DNA of 64,000 nt, from the IMG/VR virus record IMGVR_UViG_3300022602_004075, positions 1-64,000 of that record; one strand, 5' to 3'. This document shows positions 14,601-23,865 of the stretch, in pieces. The notes below the pieces were generated by a model that saw only the letters and a list, made by a program, of their open reading frames with translations, searched no databases and had not been told where the DNA came from. Origin of the DNA: a virus. Position 1 is the first letter of the stretch. Each line of letters begins with the position of its first letter. The position numbers and the translations under genes were made by a program.

Positions 14601-15663
14601 ATCCAGGTTTCATCATATCTATTTGCATTTGTTTGTAATTGGGATCACTCCAACAATAGTCAAATTGACCTGCAACCCCATCCACTTCAATGCTGTGTAT
14701 GTCCAAATGGTTGCCAAGTATGTTCCAAATTTGTTGATAATCTGTTGTGCCAAAGCTGGACTGTAGATCTATCTGACCCAAGGGCAGGTAACCCAGGCTC
14801 AACGTGGTATCACTGGGATCTCTATTGTTTTTGATCAACCACGCTTCAAATTCTGTTTGTTCTTGATCGTGCCACGGATGCCCACCATTGCGAACAACAT
14901 CATTGCCCCACTCAACATCAAACTCGCCCGAGTAATATTGCAGTTCAGTAATGGCTTCGCATACTGTGTCAGTGAGTTCGGGTGCGTGTTCATCACGGAA
15001 CACTTCATATAAGGTTTTGCCTATCTGTGTCCAATGCATATAAACACCACCCATGACACGATCGTATCCGTTGGTAAGAAATCCTTGTCTATGCGAATCT
15101 TTTAAATCATAGCGTTGTGCTTGTAGGAATGTGGTGATTTGGCTGGGTCGTACCCAGTAAGGATCTGTGGACAATTTGCGTTGACTCAAGATCAAGTTTT
15201 CCATTTCGTGGCAAATATTGTTTAGTTGACGAATAGCATACTTGGTGTTGTAGTCGGCACGTCGATACCAATCACTGAGCTCGCCCACAGTACCTTGTAG
15301 TCGTTCAAAGTGGTTGTGTAACCGGTTCATCATGTCATGATTGATGCCGTTTTCAGCATAGTCAAAGCCGACCACATTGTCAGGTGTGAACAATTCCCAA
15401 ATAAAGTATTCGCTATTGAAGAAAAGATTAATGGTGCGTGTGTGATTATTGAGCTCGTTGCAGAGATATTCCAATGTACGAGCAGTCCGCGGAAAGCCCA
15501 TGAAGCAAAAGTTCTTTTCCAACAGGCGACCACTTTGTAATTCGCCTTTTAGTGCGGTGATCCAATCCCGTGCCAATTCTGTATCCGTGGCCGTAATGCT
15601 GTAGTCAACTGTGTCTGTGACATCCAACGGATTGCGTAAGATTACCTTAACTGATTGAGTCAT
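14578..15663 (-). CDS. Unknown protein, paralog A (361 aa)
   Basis: I start it at the ATG at 15663 (MTQSVKVILRNPLDVTDTV), which overlaps the upstream radical SAM stop by 17 bases. No known domain is recognised. It shares a pattern with the 262-aa protein at 17939-18727: a helix with Leu-x-x-Leu/Ile-x-His-Glu (H152, E153 here), about 50 residues later a GxVxMxWxxxG segment, and near the C-terminus a GYxPLGxxDL-like segment. Both paralogs follow immediately after a radical SAM gene. The His-Glu pair could bind metal, but that is speculation. Confidence 0.6.
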   Translation of the reverse strand: MTQSVKVILRNPLDVTDTVDYSITATDTELARDWITALKGELQSGRLLEKNFCFMGFPRTARTLEYLCNELNNHTRTINLFFNSEYFIWELFTPDNVVGFDYAENGINHDMMNRLHNHFERLQGTVGELSDWYRRADYNTKYAIRQLNNICHEMENLILSQRKLSTDPYWVRPSQITTFLQAQRYDLKDSHRQGFLTNGYDRVMGGVYMHWTQIGKTLYEVFRDEHAPELTDTVCEAITELQYYSGEFDVEWGNDVVRNGGHPWHDQEQTEFEAWLIKNNRDPSDTTLSLGYLPLGQIDLQSSFGTTDYQQIWNILGNHLDIHSIEVDGVAGQFDYCWSDPNYKQMQIDMMKPGYDYSSRR

Positions 15664-16939
15664 ACCATTCCAGAGCCGCAGGTCTTGCACTCATTATGTC
15701 TCTAAAAGTATACTGATCTTTTCGAATTTTTTCAAGAGTTAATATACGTTGTTTGCCACGCAGTAAACCTGCTTGATAGGTATCAGGCCATTGTTCAGCA
15801 AATGTTGGGCGAGTTTTGAGTTGGATCATGATGTCTCGCAAGGCACCTGGATCCAACTCAGCTACAATTTCGTCTACCCAAGGATGCAATATGTCTCTGG
15901 GCAATGCCAAAGGCGACATAACAATGTCTGGACTAAACGAAAATACCACCTTTGCTAAAACGTCTACTCCGAGTTCTTTCGCGAGCGATTGTATCGCTTG
16001 TACTTCAAAGAGTCCTGGTGTAGTAAGAGTGAAGTCCATACGGACTTGGCGGCGGTGGTTGCTGTACGCAAGTCCTTCAGTGAAGTTTTTAAGCCATTCA
16101 TCAAAATCAAGACCTGATCTAATATACTCTCCAATTCGGCCCGTGCCGTCGATGCTTGCGCAGATTTGCCAGTCACGTAGCCCAGAAAGAATATCCCTAA
16201 ACAAGTTGATACCGCGATAATTGATGCGACTAAGATTTGTATTATACCGAGCGTAAACATTTTTTCCATCTCCAAGTTCTATGATGCGCTTCATGTACCG
16301 CCAGTGTTGCTCGTACATTAAAGGCTCACCTCCCACCCAATACACCTCTTCCACACGGTGTTCCTCAACAGCAGTAGCAAACTCTTGCTCTACCTGGGTG
16401 TCTTGAAACTTTTCTATTTCTACCTTGACTTCAGGACGCATCCAATTGTTTTTTGGATTTGTAAAGTCGATCATCTCGTGTTGTCGTTGCTCACTCTCCC
16501 AAGCACTACTCAACATGTCACCGCACATGCGGCACTTAAAATTACAAAGATTGCTAAATCTGTAATCCCACGAAACTGGCTTCATTGTCGTGTGGCCTGT
16601 CGCATCAGTATGTTCCATGGCTTGTAAGTACTTATGCCCAAACAAACTGTTAAAATAACTCCTGTAAACGTCGGTATTTAATATACGATCGTTACATACC
16701 TCACACTCTGGTAGTGTTTCTCCTGCCATCATCCGCCGACGTACACTCTTCATGTGCTCGCCGTTCCAGTGTTCGTCCAAAGTGATTGGTATGTAACGTC
16801 CAGTACCTGCGGCTGTGTCTATGTACTGAGTAAAACTCTGCGCAGGTTCTCTGCTGGCACAGCACATGCGTCGTTCAGTTTGTGGACTTAGGTAAGTGTG
16901 TGTCCACGGTGCCATGCACAAGGTATCGGGTCGGTTCAT
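15647..16939 (-). CDS. Radical SAM protein with N-terminal SPASM-like module (430 aa)
   Basis: The radical SAM core has CNFKCRMC (C132, C136, C139), which binds the SAM-cleaving 4Fe-4S cluster, and the SAM-contacting GGEPLM at 203-208. Before the core, not after it, sits a SPASM/twitch-like set of cysteines: CMAPW (C8), MCC (C26, C27), and CEVC (C79, C82). That set probably holds an auxiliary cluster. The segment YIRSGLDFDEW and the general layout match the other array members. It is the last radical SAM gene of the array, overlapping paralog A downstream. Substrate unknown. Confidence 0.9.
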   Translation of the reverse strand: MNRPDTLCMAPWTHTYLSPQTERRMCCASREPAQSFTQYIDTAAGTGRYIPITLDEHWNGEHMKSVRRRMMAGETLPECEVCNDRILNTDVYRSYFNSLFGHKYLQAMEHTDATGHTTMKPVSWDYRFSNLCNFKCRMCGDMLSSAWESEQRQHEMIDFTNPKNNWMRPEVKVEIEKFQDTQVEQEFATAVEEHRVEEVYWVGGEPLMYEQHWRYMKRIIELGDGKNVYARYNTNLSRINYRGINLFRDILSGLRDWQICASIDGTGRIGEYIRSGLDFDEWLKNFTEGLAYSNHRRQVRMDFTLTTPGLFEVQAIQSLAKELGVDVLAKVVFSFSPDIVMSPLALPRDILHPWVDEIVAELDPGALRDIMIQLKTRPTFAEQWPDTYQAGLLRGKQRILTLEKIRKDQYTFRDIMSARPAALEWYDSIS

Positions 16940-17955
16940 AGTGAAATATTTAATTGTTTGATCATGTCAGTAAATGTTTTATAGTCCGGACTGGTGGGCA
17001 AATGCACACATTGCGATTCAAAATCATGCCAAGTTCCCCAATCCTCCAGTACCACATAATTTGGAATCATATTATAGGTTTTGCACAGTTGGGCAAAATT
17101 TGGCATGTCCAACAGATTGTTTTTTTGTATTACAAAGTTGGCAGTGACTGGAAATTGATCAAGATCTTTGAGATATTGCAAGTTCTTTATCAGTGCTTCC
17201 CAACGACCACCACGTCGGACCTGTTCGTATACAGTCTTGGATCCAGCATCAATACTGATAAAAATATTCTTCAATTTGCTGTGCAATTGACCAAATTTCA
17301 AGGTACCATTGGTGCGTATAGTCAAACTCACATTGGTCAACGGATCAATTTGTTCCAGCAAATACAAATAAACCGGGCTGGCAAATGGTTCCCCGTTGCT
17401 GCCCAAGGTGATATCAAACTGTTTGCTGGATTTTGAAATCCACTGCACAATACGATCAACCCACAGTTGTTTTTCTTTGACATAGTCCGCGGATGCATCA
17501 AATATAACACGTTCACGGCAACTTGGGCAACTGAGATTACACCCATTATCTATTCCTATGTGCAGATATATGCAATTGGTACCAGGCTGACCTTGAGCTT
17601 GTTTTTGTATACCGCAATAACGAATATCACAAAAATCAAAAGTACGATTTGTTATGGTTGATTGTATTTGTTGCAGTTGAGTAGATGCCAACACCCGATC
17701 AATCGAGTCAAAATCCAATATGTGGCCTGAAGGAAATGGCAACCAGCCATCGCAATCACAATGAAACACACGTCCTTTGTAGTCCATGTTAATGGTGTTG
17801 AAAGGTTTATGGCAGTGATGAACTACGCCAGACTTGACTCGCGGTAGTTGATCCAGCTGTTGTTTGTATTTGATATCATGGTCCACATCGTCCCAGTTGT
17901 CAGGACGAGTTTTGATATTCCACGATCCGTGTGTGGGCTTAGTCACTGAATTCAA
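16936..17955 (-). CDS. Radical SAM protein, divergent member (339 aa)
   Basis: Core motif CNLSCPSC (C139, C143, C146) and a GGEP-equivalent SNGEP at 186-190. The N-terminal cysteines differ from the other members: C48, C66, C68, C109, C114 and C128, with MDYKGRVFHCDCDGW in place of the usual pdG-x-x-x-PCC line, and the CxPW start replaced by CHKPF. An auxiliary cluster is still plausible. It is the shortest complete radical SAM protein that keeps the N-terminal cysteine module, and lies directly downstream of paralog B (17-base overlap) and upstream of the 430-aa member (ATGA). Confidence 0.88.
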   Translation of the reverse strand: MNSVTKPTHGSWNIKTRPDNWDDVDHDIKYKQQLDQLPRVKSGVVHHCHKPFNTINMDYKGRVFHCDCDGWLPFPSGHILDFDSIDRVLASTQLQQIQSTITNRTFDFCDIRYCGIQKQAQGQPGTNCIYLHIGIDNGCNLSCPSCRERVIFDASADYVKEKQLWVDRIVQWISKSSKQFDITLGSNGEPFASPVYLYLLEQIDPLTNVSLTIRTNGTLKFGQLHSKLKNIFISIDAGSKTVYEQVRRGGRWEALIKNLQYLKDLDQFPVTANFVIQKNNLLDMPNFAQLCKTYNMIPNYVVLEDWGTWHDFESQCVHLPTSPDYKTFTDMIKQLNISL

Positions 17956-18727
17956 TCCGATCCAACTCCAGTACTGGTGCCTGGGCCACTGTTGCCAAAT
18001 CGTCCAAGTTGGTCACATGACCAACCACTGGATAGCCTATATAACTGGCAATTTTTTCTTCAGTATGTTGCTGAACAAATGCCGGTGCGTGGATTTTGAA
18101 TTTGTTTAGGATCTCGTCAACATTGACCTGATAAGTAAAATTGTGTATTGCAATGTTGATACCGGGCCTAACAAAATTGTGAAACTTACAGGTTTGTGGA
18201 ATGTTTGTAAAATCTTGTTCCAAGTAGACCTGTAACGGTCCATGCCCGACCCAGGGATTTTGCAATTTTACTTGACCAAATTTGAGATTGTGTTGGAATA
18301 TGTCGGTGGTTGCTAATTCAAAGCCAGCATCATTGAACCATTCAATCTGTAGCCAAGCATCTCTCAATGAGTTTTGCGGACTCTGTATGATATGTAAACA
18401 GTAGTGTAACTCGTGCAACAGGTGATCCAGTTCAGCTGGCACAGAATCAAATCCATTGGCCAACAACTGTTCTATATCTTTGTGTAATAGTGCCGTAACA
18501 CCAACATCGTACTGATCAAAAGTCCACTCCCACCCTAAGCATTGTTTGGCCTGCTGTGCCAACGATAACATGTAATCAACCGTGTATTTGGGCCTGTCTC
18601 TAAATATGGGAGTTTGTTGTTGATAATTTTCTTTGACCAATTGGTAATAGCTTCTGCCAAGATCGCTGGTGTCAATTGACAAATGTACCGCAGGCAAATT
18701 TTTAAATACAATATCAATCACTGACAT
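17939..18727 (-). CDS. Unknown protein, paralog B (262 aa)
   Basis: No known domain. Compared with paralog A (14578-15663) it has the same spaced pattern: LDHLLHELHYC with H105-E106, then FGQVKLQNPWVGHGPL at about 150-165, and YIGYPVVGHVTNL near the end. It is about 100 residues shorter, lacking the extended N-terminus of A. It sits between two radical SAM genes (overlaps of 10 and 17 bases). A role as partner, carrier or substrate of a radical SAM protein is inferred only from this repeated arrangement. Confidence 0.55.
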   Translation of the reverse strand: MSVIDIVFKNLPAVHLSIDTSDLGRSYYQLVKENYQQQTPIFRDRPKYTVDYMLSLAQQAKQCLGWEWTFDQYDVGVTALLHKDIEQLLANGFDSVPAELDHLLHELHYCLHIIQSPQNSLRDAWLQIEWFNDAGFELATTDIFQHNLKFGQVKLQNPWVGHGPLQVYLEQDFTNIPQTCKFHNFVRPGINIAIHNFTYQVNVDEILNKFKIHAPAFVQQHTEEKIASYIGYPVVGHVTNLDDLATVAQAPVLELDRIEFSD

Positions 18728-20361
18728 AACATTGCTATTTCCGGTATAACATCAAATATATTTTCGTTGCGAATTTTGTCTAGTTTGGCAGTCCTGTCCC
18801 AGAATTCTCGTTGTACAACTTGATTGTCTTGTCCCATCATAAAATCTATAGCCGAGGTCCACAAATCAATTTGTCGTTTTGTACCTGTGTGTGTGGTTAG
18901 CCAATCAATATGATTTAAATATTTTTGTCTGACTTGTTCTTTTGAGTACTTGTGTGCTATATCAATTCGCAGATGTGTCGGTTGTAACAACAGATGAAAT
19001 TTGATATTTTTTGCCTCTACCAGACCTTGCTCTATCCAGGACCTGTGAAAATCTGGCAAGTGCCACATGTTTAATACACTCAAGGTTGACGAAATCCCAA
19101 AACGTGCATCTGGACACACTGACATCATTTCTCGACGGTTTTGTTCTATAGTTGACCAATCAGTACCTTTTCTCATATACTCGGCATGAGGGCCCATTGC
19201 ATCTAAACTGGCATCAATGATCACAGTCTTGAACCGTTTCCATCGTTCAAATACCGGGGTTCCTTTGTATTTCAAATTGGTAAAATTGGTATTGTAATAC
19301 AGTATTACATCAAATCTGTTTCGTTTTTCCAGTTCATCCAAGATCCAATAGTGCTCGTCCATGATCAAGGGTTCTCCGCCAGCAAAATAAATGTGTTCAA
19401 CAAAATCCAAATGCGGTATCAACTGTTCTTGAATATCCAATTTATGTCGACCTGCTTTGATAACAGCAACCGGGTGTTTACTAACAAAGTTGGGTTCTAA
19501 TTGAAGTTGATCTTTGTACCAGTTGCTTGATAAAGTAGGGCCACAACTGCGACAACTCAAATTACAGATATTGCTGAATCTGACATCCCATCTTATCAAT
19601 TCAAATTTGTCCAAATGGCCGGTCTCTGTGGTGTTGTGTATTTTATGCACATGATGTTTAAATTTGCCATTGGCCATTAGCCGTCCAGATTCAAGTCCGT
19701 ATATTTCGCTTTCGTAACACTTGACACAGGTTGCGGACAAGTTTTCGGTCAACATGGATACACGTAATGTTTTCATTGCATCTGAATTCCATATGGTCTC
19801 CAAGGAATCTGCGTTGGAATCGCCGAGTGGTTCTGATGCTTCACAACATGGCATGACAGAACCGTCTGGATTTATATTAAGATGCATCCACGGGTACATA
19901 CAAAAAGTTTTTGATTTTGTTAAGTAATGGTGTTCTTTTTCTTCGGTATCAGCAAATTCAACATTGACTGGTTCAATTGGCGTTTCAGTTGATGTGTAAT
20001 ATTCAATCAATATTGGCATGTCGTGATTGTGTTTGTCAAGCGTGTGTCTTAGCTCTTTATTGTGCTCAGTCCGATTCAACAGTAACACAACAAAAAACGT
20101 TGGTATGTCAACAGTATTGAGTACTGTCTGCAACACTTTAACACATTCAAGAGTGGTTCTGGTATTACAAATGGTTGAATCAAAAGTAAAAATTAATCTA
20201 TCATTATCATCAAATTGATCGTACCGTTGCGTTAATAATTTTAATTGTTGGGTTAACACCAGCTCCATTTTAAAAAAATTGTCAGCATGTTGGTTCATAT
20301 CAATGTATTCTAACACATTGTATTGTTCTGTGTATGACAGCATCAATTGATCTTTGGTCAT
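18718..20361 (-). CDS. Radical SAM protein with extra N-terminal domain (547 aa)
   Basis: The longest member. Residues 1 to about 145 are an additional domain with alternating helices and strands (DRLIFTF, DIPTFFVVLLL, MPILIEYY), not seen in its neighbours. Then come the SPASM-like module (C154 in CMYPW, C172-C173 in PCC, C212 and C215) and the core CNLSCRSC (C266, C270, C273) with AGGEPLIM around 327-334. The segments RFSNICN, YYNTNF and DFHRSWIEQGL are near copies of those in the 22558-23865 protein, so these two are close paralogs. The upstream neighbour ends one base before its ATG. Confidence 0.9.
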   Translation of the reverse strand: MTKDQLMLSYTEQYNVLEYIDMNQHADNFFKMELVLTQQLKLLTQRYDQFDDNDRLIFTFDSTICNTRTTLECVKVLQTVLNTVDIPTFFVVLLLNRTEHNKELRHTLDKHNHDMPILIEYYTSTETPIEPVNVEFADTEEKEHHYLTKSKTFCMYPWMHLNINPDGSVMPCCEASEPLGDSNADSLETIWNSDAMKTLRVSMLTENLSATCVKCYESEIYGLESGRLMANGKFKHHVHKIHNTTETGHLDKFELIRWDVRFSNICNLSCRSCGPTLSSNWYKDQLQLEPNFVSKHPVAVIKAGRHKLDIQEQLIPHLDFVEHIYFAGGEPLIMDEHYWILDELEKRNRFDVILYYNTNFTNLKYKGTPVFERWKRFKTVIIDASLDAMGPHAEYMRKGTDWSTIEQNRREMMSVCPDARFGISSTLSVLNMWHLPDFHRSWIEQGLVEAKNIKFHLLLQPTHLRIDIAHKYSKEQVRQKYLNHIDWLTTHTGTKRQIDLWTSAIDFMMGQDNQVVQREFWDRTAKLDKIRNENIFDVIPEIAMLCQ

Positions 20362-21573
20362 TTAATATCCCATTGCTGTTGCTATTTCTGTGTGTGTATC
20401 TGCAAAGTTTTGTTTTCTGTAAGCATCAGTTTGTTGCATCTGTCGCAAAAATTCTGCGCCGTCACTGCCTGATCCCAATTCAATAAATTTGATCACATTG
20501 TCTATTTCTTGTTGATAGCGGCTGGTGGACCAGAATGTTGTTTTTAGTTTGTTCAACACCAGTTGTTTGGCCTTGGGTGTCATGTGCTGTACGTTCATGT
20601 GTTCAGGACTGTGCAACATGTTGAAATACACGCTGCCCCATGGTTTGGTATCAGCCCAGGCCAACAGCTCGTCCAAGTAGTACACATTCTGTATATTGAT
20701 AGTAAAGCATAATTGCGTTGTGATGTTGGGGCACATGTCTTTTTTGGCAAAGTGAGTGCGATCAATATTGTCATTGACTTCGGCCCACTTGGCGCCAAAA
20801 CGCTCGTATTCAAAACGTTCGCCCACATTGTCAATACTGAAAGCAATGTCTACTCGACCAAATTGATTCCATAATGGCACATGTGGCAACGGACTTTGAG
20901 TACCATTGGTGTTGTAGTGTATGTCAATGTTCTGACTGTAACCTTGATCCACTGCGTATTGTAGCAGATCAAAATGTTCCTGGATCATCCAAGGTTCGCC
21001 GCCGGTGAATTCAAAATATTTGATATTGGGAATCAACTCTCGCATGTTGTCCCAAAAGGTTTTGGTTTTGCGTGGCCAAGCACCTTGCTTGAGCCAGGTA
21101 TAGGCTATGTGCGACTTTTTAGGAACGTCAGCGGGCAAATAAGCCATTTCTTCCTCGGCCCATTTGCTACTGCTCCATGACCCACAAATACGACATTTGA
21201 GATTACAAATATTGCCCAGTTTCAAATCCACAAACCACAGTTGGTCAGGATTATCGTTGGCCCAGTCAACTTGATTGTACAGGTGTTTTAGTCTCACTTG
21301 ACTGTGTATACGTTTACTGTCACGACCAGCTGCCTCTTCATCCCAACAACGTCTACAAGTTTCTGGCTTTTCACCTTGACGAAATTCTTTGCGTAACTGT
21401 TGCATATATTCGCTGTGATAAACGGTTTCCAAGTCAGTGTGATTTAAATCATACTTGGCTCCGTACTCGTCACGTATTTCGTCGTGTGCCAAACAGCAAG
21501 GTCGTGTAGTACCCATTGGACTGGTTTCAATTGAAATCCAAGGCAACATACAGATAGTTGATGGTAGTGTCAT
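20362..21573 (-). CDS. Radical SAM protein with N-terminal SPASM-like module (403 aa)
   Basis: N-terminal module: CMLPW (C8), PCC (C26, C27), CRRC (C73, C76). Core CNLKCRIC (C123, C127, C130) and GGEPWM at 191-196. An INIQNVYYLDELLAW segment aligns with the equivalent segment of the other members. The start overlaps the stop of the 331-aa member by 4 bases (ATGA). Members of this kind use the 5'-deoxyadenosyl radical to modify peptides, sugars or cofactors; which applies here is unknown. Confidence 0.9.
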   Translation of the reverse strand: MTLPSTICMLPWISIETSPMGTTRPCCLAHDEIRDEYGAKYDLNHTDLETVYHSEYMQQLRKEFRQGEKPETCRRCWDEEAAGRDSKRIHSQVRLKHLYNQVDWANDNPDQLWFVDLKLGNICNLKCRICGSWSSSKWAEEEMAYLPADVPKKSHIAYTWLKQGAWPRKTKTFWDNMRELIPNIKYFEFTGGEPWMIQEHFDLLQYAVDQGYSQNIDIHYNTNGTQSPLPHVPLWNQFGRVDIAFSIDNVGERFEYERFGAKWAEVNDNIDRTHFAKKDMCPNITTQLCFTINIQNVYYLDELLAWADTKPWGSVYFNMLHSPEHMNVQHMTPKAKQLVLNKLKTTFWSTSRYQQEIDNVIKFIELGSGSDGAEFLRQMQQTDAYRKQNFADTHTEIATAMGY

Positions 21574-22565
21574 ACTCGTACTCCGCAGGTGGCGTTGCAG
21601 GCAAACAGTTTGCCCTCAGGCACACTGGCACAGTTCCAGGATTGTTCTACACGAGTAAACCACTCAATTGCAGTTTCAAGTCCGTGTTCAAGTGCGTTGT
21701 TGTGTTCCATTATTTGTTTCAGTTGAGGATTGGTTGGTTGACGATCACTGTGTCCAGGATAAAAGCCCAACCAACAGCAAGGGTACACTTCGCCATTGGC
21801 TGCCACATATACATCTGCATTTCGTTTGGCATAGCAATCGATTGAGTAGTTGCGTGTTTCATTTTGTACTGTACCCCATGGTTCAATTTTGTAATGCTCG
21901 GTATGTAGGTGTACTGTTTCAAAATCTGTAGGACCTTTGTATTTGCCAATGGTGTGACTGAACTTGCGGTCTGGTGTAAACACCGGCATGGTGTCACGAC
22001 CAGCATCTACCAAATCAAAACGATCAAAGCCCATGCTTTTGCTGAGTTCGCGAGCTGTTTCAATTTGATGTGCGTTATGATCAAACTTTATCATGGCCCA
22101 CACCGCACGACCACCAGCGGCAATAAATTTCTTGGCATTGTCCAGTATGAAATTGTAGTCGGTATTTTGTCTATACAGATGATGTGTATCTGCCAGGCCA
22201 TCCAGTCTAAAATACACGGTGCATCCGAGTTCGCCCAGTCTGGACCAAATTTTAGGTTGTCCACTGGCATTGGTACTGATCTGTATCAACAGACCAGGAT
22301 TGATCTCACGCAGATATTCAACTATGACCAAGCCGTCTCGGGCCGTAACAAAGTCTCCGTAGTTGCCATTGATCAAAAAAACTGTGAGTTGACGTATAAA
22401 ATCTGGCTGGAATATTTTTTTAAATTGTTCCAGTTTCATGTCTAATACCGGATAAGTATCAACAATATCCACACCACGGAAATTGCGAGGGCAGTCAGGA
22501 CAAGCAGCATTACAACGTGTGCTGATTTCTAAATGAACTCCGCGTATATCTCGATAGTTATACAT
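21570..22565 (-). CDS. Radical SAM/SPASM protein, canonical domain order (331 aa)
   Basis: The only array member with the usual order: the radical SAM motif CNAACPDC comes first (C18, C22, C25) and the SPASM-like cysteines last (C244, C263-C264 in PCCW, C312, C323, C327). The GGEP motif is replaced by INGNYGD at 65-71, a variant seen in SPASM enzymes that process peptides or nucleotides (family knowledge, from memory). The position in mid-array suggests the same pathway, with a different reaction. Overlaps are 4 and 8 bases. Confidence 0.9.
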   Translation of the reverse strand: MYNYRDIRGVHLEISTRCNAACPDCPRNFRGVDIVDTYPVLDMKLEQFKKIFQPDFIRQLTVFLINGNYGDFVTARDGLVIVEYLREINPGLLIQISTNASGQPKIWSRLGELGCTVYFRLDGLADTHHLYRQNTDYNFILDNAKKFIAAGGRAVWAMIKFDHNAHQIETARELSKSMGFDRFDLVDAGRDTMPVFTPDRKFSHTIGKYKGPTDFETVHLHTEHYKIEPWGTVQNETRNYSIDCYAKRNADVYVAANGEVYPCCWLGFYPGHSDRQPTNPQLKQIMEHNNALEHGLETAIEWFTRVEQSWNCASVPEGKLFACNATCGVRV

Positions 22566-23865
22566 TCTTGATATCTGTCAACTCAGGAAATACTGCAAAG
22601 AAGTCTTCTTTGCGTACTTGGTCTATTAGGTCGTTGGTCCTAAAAAAGTTAGGTAACTCGTGTGTGCTGTCGTTGGCCATCATAAAGTTGATAACTCCTT
22701 CGTAGCCAGATGTGGCACGAGTAAGTGTATCTAATGGACGTAACCATTCCAAGTGTTGCTCAATTTTGTCACGTGCTTGTTCTTTCAAGTGTTGAGGCAA
22801 CACATCAACCCGATAGCGGAACGGATGCTGTAGTATATTGATGTTCCAATCCATCGGACGTAACAGTCCCAGATCTACCCATTCACGATGGAAATCGGTG
22901 ATATGCAACACATTCATCATGCTGACTGTGCTGGACACATAAAAGTCCACGTTGGGACATATTTCAATCATGCGTTCGCGATTTTCAACTGTTTGCTTCC
23001 AGTCCTGTCCCTTGCGTATATATTCGCCGCGCTCGTAACTACCATCAAGGCTGGCTCCAACACTGACGCAATCAAACAGTTTCCACATTTCAAATACATC
23101 ACGACCTTTGAACTTCATTTCACTAAAGTTGGTGTTGTAGATCAAACGCACATGGAACATTTCACGCTTGACCAATTCGTCCAGCACTTTCCAGTGCTCT
23201 TTCATGATTAGTGGTTCTCCACCAGCCCAGTAGATCTGTTCAAGATGTGGAATATGCTCTTGCATCTGTTCCCACATGTCGTCTTCGTCTTTGCCGGCAT
23301 ACATGATCATTGGATGTTTTGGGTCCCATCCTGCAGCCTTTTCATCCTTGTACCAATTGCTACTAAAGATACCACCGCACGTACGGCAAGCAAAATTGCA
23401 AAGGTTACTAAAGCGGATATCATAGTAACGTAGTTTAAAATCATCATATTGTCCATCCGGTTTGGTGTCGTCCACAATGTTGATCAAGTGTCCAAAGTTC
23501 TTGTTGGCACTTTCTCTCATGCTGAACAGCTTGGCTTTTTCTTGTTCATAGCACTTGGTACATTCGCGACTGGGTTGTTCAGTGAGCATGTTGTGACGCA
23601 TGTCTTTGAGCGGTTGTTGATTCCAAATTTCACGCATGGTGTGTGTTTTGAGATTGCCAATGGGATAGTCGGGCTCGCTTAGACAACAAGGAAAAGCACG
23701 ACCATCTGGAAAGGCATGCATATGAATCCACGGAATCATACAGAACGAGTCGCTCTTGATCAAGCGATCAAGTTGATCGGGTCTTAGATCTTTTTCGTCA
23801 ATGTATACTGGCTTGCGAGCGCCGTAGTTGTAATTTTTGTAATAATCGTTGATATCTTCTGCCAT
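22558..23865 (-). CDS. Radical SAM protein with N-terminal SPASM-like module (435 aa)
   Basis: Module: CMIPWIHMHAFPDG (C42), PCC (C60, C61), CTKC (C102, C105); the pDG-x-x-x-PCC line is the textbook SPASM signature placed N-terminally. Core CNFACRTC (C156, C160, C163) with WAGGEPLIM at 213-221. The C-terminal half is closely similar in pattern to the 547-aa member (WYKDE, DFHREWVDLGL). The first 40 residues are acidic and Tyr-rich. The start shares one base with the stop of the upstream member (TAATG). Confidence 0.92.
   Translation of the reverse strand: MAEDINDYYKNYNYGARKPVYIDEKDLRPDQLDRLIKSDSFCMIPWIHMHAFPDGRAFPCCLSEPDYPIGNLKTHTMREIWNQQPLKDMRHNMLTEQPSRECTKCYEQEKAKLFSMRESANKNFGHLINIVDDTKPDGQYDDFKLRYYDIRFSNLCNFACRTCGGIFSSNWYKDEKAAGWDPKHPMIMYAGKDEDDMWEQMQEHIPHLEQIYWAGGEPLIMKEHWKVLDELVKREMFHVRLIYNTNFSEMKFKGRDVFEMWKLFDCVSVGASLDGSYERGEYIRKGQDWKQTVENRERMIEICPNVDFYVSSTVSMMNVLHITDFHREWVDLGLLRPMDWNINILQHPFRYRVDVLPQHLKEQARDKIEQHLEWLRPLDTLTRATSGYEGVINFMMANDSTHELPNFFRTNDLIDQVRKEDFFAVFPELTDIKNV

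Noticed and set aside
15964-16275. Minus-strand frame with a hydrophobic segment inside a radical SAM gene
   Set aside because: It overlaps the CxxxCxxC-bearing gene completely in another frame and has no coupling to neighbours.
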